Shown here: piece by piece, positions 45,539 to 54,033 of the stretch
Position numbering within the stretch: the stretch's first letter is position 1
How the letters are laid out: each line of letters begins with the position of its first letter
Source: Bacteroidaceae bacterium
GTDB lineage: Bacteria > Bacteroidota > Bacteroidia > Bacteroidales > Barnesiellaceae_A
Length of the DNA: 64,000 bases
NCBI GenBank assembly: GCA_017522135.1
Contig: JAFXAB010000001.1
Location: 19,797 to 83,796, forward strand
Direction: 5' to 3'
Notes under the pieces: generated by a model
The model's database searches: none
What the model was told of the DNA's origin: nothing
The model's input: only the letters and a program-made list of their open reading frames with translations
Position numbers and translations under genes: made by a program

Positions 45539-47290
45539 CTATTTTGTCTTGGCTTTTTCCCAGCTGTCTTTGAGCAATACCGTACGATTGAATATCAGCT
45601 TCTCGGGAGTCGAATCCTTGTCGACATTGAAGTAGCCGATACGACGGAACTGCAAGTGGTCGAGAGGAGAAGCCTCGGCAAGATAACGCTCTACATAACA
45701 TTCGGTGAGAACTTTCAACGAATCGGGGTTGATAACCTCGCGCATGGCTTCGAGCGCATCACAACCCTTCGCATCGCGTATATTTTGAATTTCCAAACGA
45801 GGATTTTCCACCTTCCACAAACGGTCGTACAGACGCACCTCGGCCTTGAGGCAATGTGCACAACTTACCCAGTGAAGTGTACCCTTCACCTTGCGGTTGG
45901 CTCCGGGCATACCACTGCGTGTCTCGGGGTCATACTCGGCATACACCTCAACAATATTGCCATCCTCGTCTTTCTTGCAACCTGTACACTTCACGATATA
46001 GGCATTCATCAAGCGCACCTCCTGACCGGGAGTCATACGGAAATATTTCTTGGGTGCATCTTCCATAAAGTCGTCACGCTCCATCCACAACTCGCGACTA
46101 AACTCGATGGTGTGTGTACCAGCCGAGGGATCTTCGGGATTGTTTACACTCTCCAACACCTCTACCTGACCTTCGGGATAGTTGGTAATAACGAGCTTAA
46201 CAGGATTGATAACAGCCGACACACGAGTAGCACGAACATTCAAGTCCTCGCGTACTACGCTCTCAAGCAATGCAAAGTCATTGACAGCCTCGTATGTTGT
46301 GTAACCAATTTTATCGACAAACTTGCGTATAGATTCGGGAGAATAACCACGACGACGGAAACCACATAGTGTGGGCATACGAGGGTCGTCCCATCCGTTT
46401 ACCAAGCCCTCTTTAACGAGTATAAGCAAGTTGCGCTTGCTCATAAGCGTATAGCTAAGGTTGAGTTTATTGAACTCATATTGTCGAGGACGATTGTCAT
46501 CCAAATCTTCTCCACCCTTGGCCCAATCTACAAATAGATCATACAAAGGACGGTGAGGCACAAACTCGAGTGTACAGAGTGAGTGTGTAACACCCTCAAA
46601 ATAGTCACTCTGTCCGTGCGCAAAGTCATACATGGGATATACATTCCATGTCGTACCCGTACGATGATGGGGATGCTTGAGAATACGATACATGATAGGA
46701 TCGCGGAAGTGCATATTGGGCGAAGCCATATCAATCTTGGCACGCAAAGTGAGCGTACCTTCCTCAAACTCACCGGCATTCATACGCATAAAGAGGTCGA
46801 GACTCTCCTCTACAGGACGGTTGCGGAAAGGACTCTCCTGCCCGGGCGTTGTAGGTGTACCCTTTTGTGCGGCAATCTCTTCCGATGTTTGCTCCTCGAC
46901 GTATGCTTTACCCTCCTTGATAAGACGGATAGCCAAGTCGAACAATTGAGGAAAATAGTCCGATGCATAGTATAGACGGTCGCCCCAGTCAAAGCCCAGC
47001 CAATGAATATCTTCCATAATGGCATCGACATACTCCACATCTTCTTTCACCGGATTGGTATCATCGAAACGAAGGTTGCAAGTACCTCCATAACGTTCGG
47101 CAATACCAAAGTCCATGCAAATAGCCTTGGCATGACCTATGTGCAAATAACCATTGGGCTCGGGCGGAAATCGGGTATTCAATCGTTTGCCATTCTTCCC
47201 GGCCTCAAGGTCGTTCTTTACAATCTCTTCTATAAAGTTAAGGCTACGGCCTTCTTCTTTATTGTTATCAATCTTTTCAACCTCTGTCAT
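45539..47290 (-). CDS. glnS: Glutaminyl-tRNA synthetase
   Basis: A class I aminoacyl-tRNA synthetase charging tRNA(Gln) directly. The HIGH motif is in RFPPEPNGYLHIGHAKAIC (about residues 42-60), the KMSKS counterpart is LMSKRNLL near 268, and the Glu/Gln-specific pocket is in DDTNPVKEDVEYVD. The C-terminal anticodon-binding beta-barrels run from about residue 340. At 583 residues it is typical of GlnS (E. coli 554). A direct GlnRS is usual in Bacteroidota. A near-consensus promoter lies 40 nt upstream. Confidence 0.96.
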   Translation of the reverse strand: MTEVEKIDNNKEEGRSLNFIEEIVKNDLEAGKNGKRLNTRFPPEPNGYLHIGHAKAICMDFGIAERYGGTCNLRFDDTNPVKEDVEYVDAIMEDIHWLGFDWGDRLYYASDYFPQLFDLAIRLIKEGKAYVEEQTSEEIAAQKGTPTTPGQESPFRNRPVEESLDLFMRMNAGEFEEGTLTLRAKIDMASPNMHFRDPIMYRILKHPHHRTGTTWNVYPMYDFAHGQSDYFEGVTHSLCTLEFVPHRPLYDLFVDWAKGGEDLDDNRPRQYEFNKLNLSYTLMSKRNLLILVKEGLVNGWDDPRMPTLCGFRRRGYSPESIRKFVDKIGYTTYEAVNDFALLESVVREDLNVRATRVSAVINPVKLVITNYPEGQVEVLESVNNPEDPSAGTHTIEFSRELWMERDDFMEDAPKKYFRMTPGQEVRLMNAYIVKCTGCKKDEDGNIVEVYAEYDPETRSGMPGANRKVKGTLHWVSCAHCLKAEVRLYDRLWKVENPRLEIQNIRDAKGCDALEAMREVINPDSLKVLTECYVERYLAEASPLDHLQFRRIGYFNVDKDSTPEKLIFNRTVLLKDSWEKAKTK

Positions 47291-47329
47291 ATTAGATAGG
47301 TCTTATATGTTTTAGAAAATATCAAGTTG

Positions 47330-47360
47330 CGAAGTTAGTAAAAATAGCACACAGTACAAA
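47330..47360 (-). promoter_or_regulatory. Promoter of glnS
   Basis: On the minus strand TTTG (47360-47357), exactly 19 nt, then TAACTTCG (47337-47330), one mismatch to TAnnTTTG. Confidence 0.65.
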
Positions 47361-47391
47361 GAGAATCAGACTGTTTTTTTAATAGATATAC

Positions 47392-47410
47392 AAAGCTCTT
47401 CGGGGCTTTT
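47392..47410. terminator. UUCG-loop hairpin downstream of the DpnI gene
   Basis: AAAGCTC, TTCG loop, GGGCTTT: a 7-bp stem (one wobble) with a stable UUCG tetraloop on the plus strand. T-tract short. A second hairpin (GAAGGC/GCCTTC, 47463-47481) lies closer to the DpnI stop. Confidence 0.4.
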
Positions 47411-47504
47411 GCCCATAGATTGTCCCTATAATTGGCAATTTTCTATATTCTTATTTTATCAGGAAGGCATGTACGGCCTTCTGTTGTGAAGAAAATATAT
47501 TCAT

Positions 47505-48278
47505 TCATAAATCTATCTTTTTATATTTACCGCGTGATGAAAAGTCGATAAACCCTTTATCTCTTAAATATTGTAGTTGTTGACGTATTTTAGCCTCTAT
47601 ATTATTATTGGCGGGATGTTTGTTTTTCAACTCTTCTACAAATTTATACATCTGTTTCAATGTAAAAGTCGTATCAAGTCGTTCTACGCACTTTAAAACA
47701 TCAATCAACCAACCTCTTTTTTCGATGCTGTTTGTTTGCAATGAGTAAACTCTATTATATTCATTACAAACGCTTTTGGGATCTAACACAACTCCGTTTC
47801 TTATAATTGGGATCTTTGCAAAATCAGGAATTTGCTTTAGTAGAATATTACATCCTTCCCATCCGGCTCTACGCGCATCTTTAGCCAATGGCTTACGCTT
47901 TTCTATAACTTCCGGAATGAAAAAGCATTTCGGTACAATAATCAAATTGTTCACCTCGTAGTTATCATAATGCATAAAAAAGAAACTAGGATTATCCAAC
48001 GAAGTAATACGATCTATCATCGTGCGATATACACCGTCATTTACTTTAGTTATGTATTTATCAGTCTTCTCTTTTTTGCTTTTCAATTCATATTGCGATT
48101 TGCAATGTTCGCAGATGTAGTCTCTTACAGGAGCATTTGTTTCTGCTTTTTTTATGGATATTTCACCGCATATAGGACAATACATATTTCGTGCAAGCCA
48201 ATCTTCTGTAAGAACCCTGGCTATTTGTGTTGCACTTTTATATCCACTTGCCAAAGATATGTTAAAACGCAAATCCAT
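47505..48278 (-). CDS. dpnI: DpnI-type methyl-directed restriction endonuclease
   Basis: A type IIM endonuclease expected to cut GATC only when the adenine is N6-methylated. The N-terminal PD-(D/E)XK domain keeps the DpnI active site at the same numbering, Asp53, Glu64, Lys66 (RDYICEHCKSQYELKSKK), with a zinc finger made by Cys34, Cys37, Cys56 and Cys59. ARRAGWEGCNI (about 135-145) and the C-terminal winged helix (about 185-257, with EAKIRQQLQYLRDKGFIDF) that reads methylated DNA are also conserved. It is 257 residues against 254 in DpnI. A DUF4268 gene ends 14 nt upstream, so the two form an operon. The gene looks AT-richer than its neighbours, suggesting acquisition. The host should lack Dam-type methylation. 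Confidence 0.94.
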   Translation of the reverse strand: MDLRFNISLASGYKSATQIARVLTEDWLARNMYCPICGEISIKKAETNAPVRDYICEHCKSQYELKSKKEKTDKYITKVNDGVYRTMIDRITSLDNPSFFFMHYDNYEVNNLIIVPKCFFIPEVIEKRKPLAKDARRAGWEGCNILLKQIPDFAKIPIIRNGVVLDPKSVCNEYNRVYSLQTNSIEKRGWLIDVLKCVERLDTTFTLKQMYKFVEELKNKHPANNNIEAKIRQQLQYLRDKGFIDFSSRGKYKKIDL

Positions 48279-48292
48279 GAGTGTATATTAAC

Positions 48293-48757
48293 CTATCCTT
48301 CCCACATATCCCATATAGCCTTTACCTGCACAAATCCTTTTTCAAGACGTATCATATTGGCTACCATAAAGGCATAAAAATCATTCCACTGCTCCTGACG
48401 ATGTATATCGAGCCCTGCACGCATACAATATATGCGTATGACTTGCTTGCCACAATCCTTGATGTAATGCGTATCCCACACAAGTGGCTCATCAAAGGCC
48501 ATTTCGAGCAACTCCCTATTCTCGAGAAAATGATTATAGAGCTTCTCTTGCTGCTCTTCACTACGATGGTCTATCTCCAATATCACATACGCACCATCGC
48601 GTGTGGCATCGAACTTCATGGCAACGCCCTTCATGCGGGTGTTGTGCAACATAAACTTATGACGACGATTGCTCAACTCCTCATAGCTCTCGGCATAGGC
48701 ACTGAGTCCGTCCCAAAAACGTTTTTTCAATTCTCTTACTTCATCCTTCGAATACAT
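48293..48757 (-). CDS. DUF4268 protein
   Basis: A 154-residue protein of the DUF4268 type: MYSKDEVRELKKRFWDGLSA at the start, RRHKFMLHNTRMKGVAMKFD in the middle, then EQWNDFYAFMVANMIRLEKG near the C-terminus. No signal peptide. DUF4268 often occurs as the C-terminal part of larger proteins near restriction and nuclease systems (from memory); the function is unknown. It is the first gene of a two-gene unit with dpnI. The fold may be nuclease-like, but I cannot identify a catalytic set with confidence. Confidence 0.85.
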   Translation of the reverse strand: MYSKDEVRELKKRFWDGLSAYAESYEELSNRRHKFMLHNTRMKGVAMKFDATRDGAYVILEIDHRSEEQQEKLYNHFLENRELLEMAFDEPLVWDTHYIKDCGKQVIRIYCMRAGLDIHRQEQWNDFYAFMVANMIRLEKGFVQVKAIWDMWEG

Positions 48758-48886
48758 ACTGCAAATGTACTACATATTTTATATTCGACAATATATTATA
48801 ACAACTCTTTATCCTTTATTATTTGTGCATAAAATTACAATAATAAAAATATTTGGCATTTTCTATTAAAAATTATTGCAAAAAAG

Positions 48887-48917
48887 TTTGTTGATTATAT
48901 AATTTATACTATATTTG
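48887..48917 (+). promoter_or_regulatory. Perfect consensus promoter upstream of a small transcript
   Basis: TTTG at 48887-48890, exactly 19 nt, TATATTTG at 48910-48917: the best promoter match in the window. Transcription should start near 48924. Confidence 0.78.
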
Positions 48918-48923
48918 CATACA

Positions 48924-48992
48924 GAAGAACCTTTTCATCATACTTGTTATATGTTCTGCCGACTGGTACGCGAGTATCGGTCGGTATTTTTT
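48924..48992 (+). ncRNA. Candidate small RNA or attenuator leader (about 69 nt)
   Basis: Directly after the perfect promoter comes about 35 nt of unstructured leader, then an 11-bp hairpin (48959-48969 with 48974-48984; two G-T wobbles) with a GCGA (GNRA) loop, then six Ts at 48987-48992: a complete intrinsic terminator 84 nt before the DUF486 gene. It could be a free small RNA or a conditional leader of that gene. An ATG at 48951 opens a 46-codon frame that runs through the hairpin and ends inside the DUF486 gene, so ribosome passage could melt the hairpin. The 318-nt gap 48758-49075 holds nothing else except a second -7-like box (TAATTTTG, 49027-49034). Confidence 0.5.
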
Positions 48993-49075
48993 CACCACCA
49001 CATCACATTACTTAACAATTTATTTGTAATTTTGCGCACTCACAAAAAAACAATTTTATCTAATACAATATCACT

Positions 49076-49444
49076 ATGCGTGCTATTATAACAATTGTAT
49101 TACTCATCGTATCAAACATTTTCATGACATTTGCATGGTATGGTCATCTCAAGTTGCAGGATGCCCGCGTCACAAGCAATTGGCCACTTTACGGTGTTAT
49201 TTTACTCTCCTGGGGTATTGCTTTGTTTGAATATTGCTTTCAAGTTCCGGCCAACCGCATAGGTTTTCGCGAGAACGGAGGCCCATTCTCTCTCATGCAA
49301 CTCAAGATTATTCAAGAAGTTATCACATTGGTAGTATTTACCATCTTCTCCACCCTTATGTTCAAAGGCGAGTCATTCCAGTGGAACCATATTGCAGCGT
49401 TCTTATGCCTCATCGGTGCTGTATACTTTGTATTTATGAAGTAA
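49076..49444 (+). CDS. DUF486 (DMT-family-like) membrane protein
   Basis: A 122-residue inner-membrane protein with four hydrophobic helices (about 3-24, 38-58, 75-97 and 102-121). The DUF486 pattern is clear: FMTFAWYGHLK near residue 20, then QVPANRIGF near 58 and GPFSLMQLKIIQEVITL in the third helix. The family is related to small drug/metabolite transporter proteins; no substrate is known. It is preceded by the candidate attenuator and followed by a pseudouridine synthase gene about 100 nt away. Confidence 0.92.
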   Translation: MRAIITIVLLIVSNIFMTFAWYGHLKLQDARVTSNWPLYGVILLSWGIALFEYCFQVPANRIGFRENGGPFSLMQLKIIQEVITLVVFTIFSTLMFKGESFQWNHIAAFLCLIGAVYFVFMK

Positions 49445-49547
49445 AGCTCACACATTATACTTAATTAGTCAGAAACGACGGCGTTTTCATGTTTCTTTAT
49501 TGGAGAGTTGATCGAATGTGTCAACTTTGCTATATAATAATACAGGT

Positions 49548-51140
49548 ATGCTACACCGCTTCACATCCGACATTCGAGACCTTGAGCTACCCAAGCAATT
49601 TACCTACCCACACTACTACACGCCACACCCCTTAGCCGTGCGTGCTGCCGAGGAGGTACAATGCTACATTGCTACACGTCAAGAGTGGAAAGAGGAACTT
49701 GACAAGGGCAAAATGTTTGGCGTATTGGTCGTGGAAACAGAGGGCGAAATTGGCTTCCTTGCTGCCTACTCCGGCCAACTTGCAGGCCGAAACGACCACC
49801 AATACTTCGTTCCGGCTGTATACGATATGCTACGCCCCGGCGACTTCTTCAAACGCGAGGAGGCTAACATCTCGGCTATCAACAAGCAAATAAAAGAGCT
49901 TGAGGCTAACGAGGAGCTTCGAGCAGCCAACAAAGAGCTTGAGCTGACCAAACGAACGTGTGAAGATGAGCTCGAAACAATAAAGATGTACCTTGCCGAG
50001 GGTAAAGCACATCGCAACAGACTTCGCAGCGAGGGTCTCTACAACGAGCAAGAACTGATACTACAATCGCAACATGAGAAGGCCGAGGCTACACGCCGAA
50101 AGCGAGCTATCAAAGAACGGTTAGAAAATGCTACGCTCAAGGTTACCAAACTTTTAAAGAGAATTGAGGAACTAAAACTTGAACGTCAGCACCGCTCGGC
50201 AGAGTTGCAGATACGCCTTTTCGAAGAGTTCCGCATGCTCAACATACGTGGCGAAGAGCGCGACCTATGCTCGATATTTGCATCCACCGCACAGCAGATA
50301 CCTCCGTCAGGTGCCGGTGAGTGTGCCGCGCCCAAGCTTCTGCAATATGCCTTCAAACAGGGCATGCGTCCTGTAGCTATGGCCGAATTCTGGTGGGGCA
50401 ACTCTCCCAAAGGCGAGGTGCGCCGGCATGGGACATTCTACCCTGCTTGTAACAGCAAGTGCAAGCCCATATTAGAACACATGCTACAGGGACTCGACGT
50501 AGAGCCCAACCCATTGTTGGATATTGTTACTCCTGAGCCCAAAATTCTGTGGGAGGATGAGTCGATAGTAGTTATCGACAAGCCGAGCGGTATGCTCTCG
50601 GTGCGTGGCAAGGTTGACATCCGCTCTGCCGAGGAGTGGGCCTTGGAGCGATATACCGAGGCAATGATTGTGCATCGCCTCGACCAGTCGACATCGGGAA
50701 TACTTGTTATCGCCAAAAATAAGGCTGCGCACGAGGCTCTGCAAAAGCAGTTTATCGCACGTACCGTAAAAAAGAGCTATGTGGCTCTGCTCGATGGTAT
50801 TGTCTTGACAAAGAGCGGCGAGATACATCTACCTCTAAAACTCGACTATGACAACCGCCCACGACAGATGGTCGCTACCGATGGCCGTGCGGCACACACC
50901 CGGTTTGAGGTTGAGGGCTACACCGAAGGTCGCACACGCATACGCTTCTACCCCATTACAGGCCGCACGCATCAGCTGCGTGTCCACGCTGCCCACACCG
51001 AGGGTCTTGGCACACCCATAGTTGGTGACGAAATCTATGGCAAGAAAGCCGAACGCCTTATGCTTCACGCCGAGACCTTAGAGTTCACCCACCCCACAAC
51101 CGGCGAATATATCAAGATCGTGTGCCAAGCGGAGTTTTAA
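49548..51140 (+). CDS. RluA-family pseudouridine synthase with long N-terminal extension
   Basis: Isomerises uridine to pseudouridine in rRNA or tRNA. The catalytic domain is C-terminal (about residues 340-530): IVHRLDQSTSGILVIAK with the catalytic Asp, SYVALLDG, and RTHQLRVHAAH. The first about 330 residues are an extension made of a globular part (FTYPHYYTPHPLAVRAAEEV) and a long coiled coil (about 105-235, rich in Glu, Lys, Arg). I start at the ATG at 49548 (MLHRFTSDIRDLELP), 530 residues; the GTG at 49518 sits on a -7-like box (CAACTTTG, 49522-49529). Extended RluA proteins of this type are usual in Bacteroidales. The target uridine is unknown. Confidence 0.92.
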   Translation: MLHRFTSDIRDLELPKQFTYPHYYTPHPLAVRAAEEVQCYIATRQEWKEELDKGKMFGVLVVETEGEIGFLAAYSGQLAGRNDHQYFVPAVYDMLRPGDFFKREEANISAINKQIKELEANEELRAANKELELTKRTCEDELETIKMYLAEGKAHRNRLRSEGLYNEQELILQSQHEKAEATRRKRAIKERLENATLKVTKLLKRIEELKLERQHRSAELQIRLFEEFRMLNIRGEERDLCSIFASTAQQIPPSGAGECAAPKLLQYAFKQGMRPVAMAEFWWGNSPKGEVRRHGTFYPACNSKCKPILEHMLQGLDVEPNPLLDIVTPEPKILWEDESIVVIDKPSGMLSVRGKVDIRSAEEWALERYTEAMIVHRLDQSTSGILVIAKNKAAHEALQKQFIARTVKKSYVALLDGIVLTKSGEIHLPLKLDYDNRPRQMVATDGRAAHTRFEVEGYTEGRTRIRFYPITGRTHQLRVHAAHTEGLGTPIVGDEIYGKKAERLMLHAETLEFTHPTTGEYIKIVCQAEF

Positions 51141-51160
51141 GCTATCTTACAGATTTATGT

Positions 51161-51189
51161 CTATTAAAGGCTGTTAAGGGCTATTAAGG
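51161..51189 (+). repeat. Left array: three copies of a 10-nt unit
   Basis: CTATTAAAGG, CTGTTAAGGG and CTATTAAGGT follow one another without spacer. The array ends at the stop codon of the four-helix-bundle gene. It is matched 23 of 29 positions by the inverted array at 51751-51779. Confidence 0.75.
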
Positions 51190-51744
51190 TCATTTCTTGT
51201 TATTTCGAAATTCAAGTCTTTTCTTCGCCATTTTTTCACTAAAGCCACCTTCGCGCTCAAACTTGGCAGCTAAGCTCTGTAATTGCCTATATAGTAAATA
51301 GTCAGCTTGTTTAATGAGTACAATGGCCATATTAGCTATAGTTTCGGGCGGTCGTGTTTCAACAAGTTGCATAAAATATTCTGCATCATTATGTTCCCTA
51401 CCCAACCGACGCATCGCCTCTACTTCTATAGATTTCTCTTCCCATACTCTATAGTTGCGAGTGTGTAAATAATCTTCATAATCTAACAGTAACTCACGAA
51501 GACTTGCTTTAGCAACATTTATAAGATGAATTTCAGTCTTACTCGATGTTACTGAAGCTGCACACCCTTCAACTATATTCTGTTTTCCACTTCGGGCTGC
51601 TTGAACCATTTGATCTATTGTTCTATCTCCTTTCCGCAGGTATTTATGACAGAAGTAGTAAGTAATACGATAAATCACATCGCTCTTTTGGTAAGTCAAA
51701 AGATTTTTATACCCCCAATTATTGGGTAATAGTGATTTTGTCAT
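51190..51744 (-). CDS. Four-helix-bundle suffix-domain protein
   Basis: A 184-residue protein of the S23/four-helix-bundle group (the fold of 23S rRNA intervening-sequence proteins and of the Avd accessory protein of diversity-generating retroelements). It has the characteristic helix SGKQNIVEGCAASVTSSKTE, then AKASLRELLLDYEDYLHTR, and a C-terminal suffix (TIANMAIVLIKQADYLLYRQ) followed by a basic tail. No catalytic motif. The gene is framed exactly by inverted arrays of a 10-nt repeat: the left array ends at its stop codon and the right one lies 6 nt before its start. It lies between an RluA-type gene and prfC and looks like an inserted cassette. An RNA- or protein-binding role is an inference from the fold. 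Confidence 0.88.
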   Translation of the reverse strand: MTKSLLPNNWGYKNLLTYQKSDVIYRITYYFCHKYLRKGDRTIDQMVQAARSGKQNIVEGCAASVTSSKTEIHLINVAKASLRELLLDYEDYLHTRNYRVWEEKSIEVEAMRRLGREHNDAEYFMQLVETRPPETIANMAIVLIKQADYLLYRQLQSLAAKFEREGGFSEKMAKKRLEFRNNKK

Positions 51745-51750
51745 ATCCTA

Positions 51751-51779
51751 CTTTAATATACCTCAACAGACCTTAATAG
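51751..51779 (-). repeat. Right array: inverted 10-nt units
   Basis: Read on the minus strand: CTATTAAGGT, CTGTTGAGGT, ATATTAAAG. It is an inverted match (23/29) to the array at 51161-51189 and abuts the start of the four-helix gene. Confidence 0.75.
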
Positions 51780-51795
51780 TCACAACTTAAACTAT

Positions 51796-53376
51796 TTAGA
51801 ACTCGCTGGTGAAGTGGAAACGTATCTTGGGGAAGTCGGTTTGTGCCATTTGCAGCACATATCCGCTATCGGCCATAAATACATCTCGACCGTCTTTATC
51901 GACACACATGTATTGAGCCTTGCGACGCTTGAAATTTTCAAGTGCTTCGGTATCGTCACTCTCTATCCAACAAGCCTTGTACATGCTCAATGGCTCCCAA
52001 CGACATTGCGCACCATACTCATGCAAGAGGCGATATTCGATTACCTCAAATTGCAACTGTCCTACTGTACCTATTATCTTGCGACCATTGAATTGGTTGG
52101 TAAACAACTGAGCCACACCCTCATCCATGAGCTGGTCTATACCCTTTTGCAACTGTTTGGCTTTCATGGGGTCGTTGTTCTCGATATACTTAAACATCTC
52201 GGGCGAGAACGATGGCAACCCTTTGAAGTGTAGCTCTTCGCCTTCGGTAAGGGTATCGCCAATCTTGAAACTACCCGTATCGGGCAAGCCAACAATATCG
52301 CCGGGATATGCATCATCTACTACCGATTTTTTCTGTGCCATGAAGGCCGTAGGACTGCTGAAACGCATCATCTTGCCACTGCGCACATGCTTATAGTTGG
52401 CATTACGCTCAAATCGGCCCGAACATATCTTCACAAACGCAATACAACTGCGGTGGTTGGGGTCCATGTTGGCGTGTATCTTGAATACAAAACCCGTAAA
52501 CTTTTCCTCCGATGGTTTTACCTCACGCTCTATAGCCTGTATAGACTTGGGGGCAGGAGCAATCTTCACAAAGCAGTCGAGCAACTCCTTGACACCAAAC
52601 ATATTGAGTGCCGAGCCAAAGAATACGGGTGCTAATTGACCCGAAAGATAGTCCTCGACCTCAAACTCGGGATATACCCCTTCGAGCAACTCCAAGTCGG
52701 CACGCAGTTTTTCGGCCTCTCTATTACCTATATAGCCATCCAATTCGCTGCTATTAACATCGCTCAACTCTATACGCTCGGTCACCACCTGCTTGTTGGG
52801 CGTAAAAAGGTTGAGATTTTGCTCATACATATTATATACTCCCTTAAACGTTGCACCTATACCTATAGGCCACGACAGAGGACGTACCGATATCTTCAAC
52901 TCGCTCTCCAGTTCATCAAGAATATCGAATGCATCACGACCCTCGCGGTCGAGCTTGTTGACAAACACGATAACAGGTGTATTGCGCATGCGACACACCT
53001 CCATGAGCTTACGAGTCTGTTGCTCAACACCCTTTGCCACGTCTACCACTATAATAACACTATCGACAGCGGTGAGTGTACGATATGTATCCTCGGCAAA
53101 ATCTTGGTGACCGGGGGTGTCGAGAATGTTTATTTTGTAGTCGCCATAGTTAAATCCCATGACCGATGTTGCAACCGATATACCACGTTGCTTTTCTATC
53201 TCCATCCAGTCACTGGTAGCAGTTTTCTTTATCTTATTGGATTTTACCGCACCGGCTATGTGTATAGCACCACCAAAAAGCAACAACTTCTCGGTAAGGG
53301 TGGTTTTACCGGCATCGGGGTGACTGATAATAGCAAATGTACGTCGTTTGGCAATTTCGTCGGTAAGTGTACTCAT
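51796..53376 (-). CDS. prfC: Peptide chain release factor 3
   Basis: A ribosome-associated GTPase that recycles RF1/RF2 after termination. G1 is [16 protein letters not shown] (residues about 17-32), the switch I/II part is [14 protein letters not shown] and [15 protein letters not shown]4 is [10 protein letters not shown], then RF3-specific domains II-III ([20 protein letters not shown] near 440). It is complete at 526 residues. It lies 29 nt after the DUF4924 gene, same direction, probably one operon. Confidence 0.97.
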   Translation of the reverse strand: MSTLTDEIAKRRTFAIISHPDAGKTTLTEKLLLFGGAIHIAGAVKSNKIKKTATSDWMEIEKQRGISVATSVMGFNYGDYKINILDTPGHQDFAEDTYRTLTAVDSVIIVVDVAKGVEQQTRKLMEVCRMRNTPVIVFVNKLDREGRDAFDILDELESELKISVRPLSWPIGIGATFKGVYNMYEQNLNLFTPNKQVVTERIELSDVNSSELDGYIGNREAEKLRADLELLEGVYPEFEVEDYLSGQLAPVFFGSALNMFGVKELLDCFVKIAPAPKSIQAIEREVKPSEEKFTGFVFKIHANMDPNHRSCIAFVKICSGRFERNANYKHVRSGKMMRFSSPTAFMAQKKSVVDDAYPGDIVGLPDTGSFKIGDTLTEGEELHFKGLPSFSPEMFKYIENNDPMKAKQLQKGIDQLMDEGVAQLFTNQFNGRKIIGTVGQLQFEVIEYRLLHEYGAQCRWEPLSMYKACWIESDDTEALENFKRRKAQYMCVDKDGRDVFMADSGYVLQMAQTDFPKIRFHFTSEF

Positions 53377-53405
53377 AATTATATGTATCGTAAATAGGTG
53401 TGTTA

Positions 53406-53951
53406 CTACAATTCCAGTTCGCCGGCTTTATCAAGACGGTACTTCTCGGCCAGCGTTGTTATAAATGCTGTGATGTCTTTCATCGCTTTTAAGGTATCGG
53501 CCGATACCTCACGCTGTTGCAAGCGCAACATCAATATGCCATACAGCGCATTGAAGCATGTCTCTATCTCGCCCACTTGAGCACCTTGCGACTTGGCTCG
53601 CAACTCTACAATATAAGGCAATGCCTTGTAGAAAGCAGCCGTATAGAAGGGCTCACGAGGCGACTTGAGCAGGCGCAAGTGCAAGTCGGTGAGGTCGATG
53701 ATTACATTTTTGTTGAGTTGCAAGTGTCCATGCTCTACCACACCTTCACTGCGCATCATATCGATAAGACTTTCGTACCACTCATAGAGTGCGGTACGTT
53801 GCTCATCGCTCAGGCCTGTATAGGCATCGACTATCTCGGTGCGTATGCGTTCAAGGTCGAGCTTATAGGCTCGTATTATATCCTCTATCTGCCACATATA
53901 GAGCAGATACTCGGCTATGTTCTCTTTTTTCTTGGCACTCGCTGTAAACAT
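53406..53951 (-). CDS. DUF4924 protein
   Basis: A 181-residue, mostly helical cytoplasmic protein of the DUF4924 family (starts [20 protein letters not shown], with [16 protein letters not shown] next). No signal peptide or known catalytic motif. The family is confined largely to Bacteroidota; its function is unknown. It leads the prfC operon and its promoter is back-to-back with that of the chromate transporter genes. Confidence 0.88.
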   Translation of the reverse strand: MFTASAKKKENIAEYLLYMWQIEDIIRAYKLDLERIRTEIVDAYTGLSDEQRTALYEWYESLIDMMRSEGVVEHGHLQLNKNVIIDLTDLHLRLLKSPREPFYTAAFYKALPYIVELRAKSQGAQVGEIETCFNALYGILMLRLQQREVSADTLKAMKDITAFITTLAEKYRLDKAGELEL

Positions 53952-53978
53952 AAAATTATATCCTCGGAAAATTTGGAT

Positions 53979-54009
53979 GCAAAGGTAATATAAATTTTCT
54001 TACCTTTGC
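53979..54009. promoter_or_regulatory. Back-to-back divergent promoters in a 10-bp inverted repeat
   Basis: GCAAAGGTAA (53979-53988) and TTACCTTTGC (54000-54009) are perfect inverted copies. Each contains a TACCTTTG -7 box: minus strand for DUF4924/prfC, plus strand for the transporter operon. The boxes are only 12 nt apart, so the two promoters should compete for RNA polymerase. Confidence 0.6.
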
Positions 54010-54033
54010 GCACAGATTGTGAGATATGAGATT

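Noticed and set aside
45440..46369. 309-codon plus-strand frame across glnS
   Set aside because: It mirrors a conserved synthetase on the other strand; its translation shows no recognisable domain.
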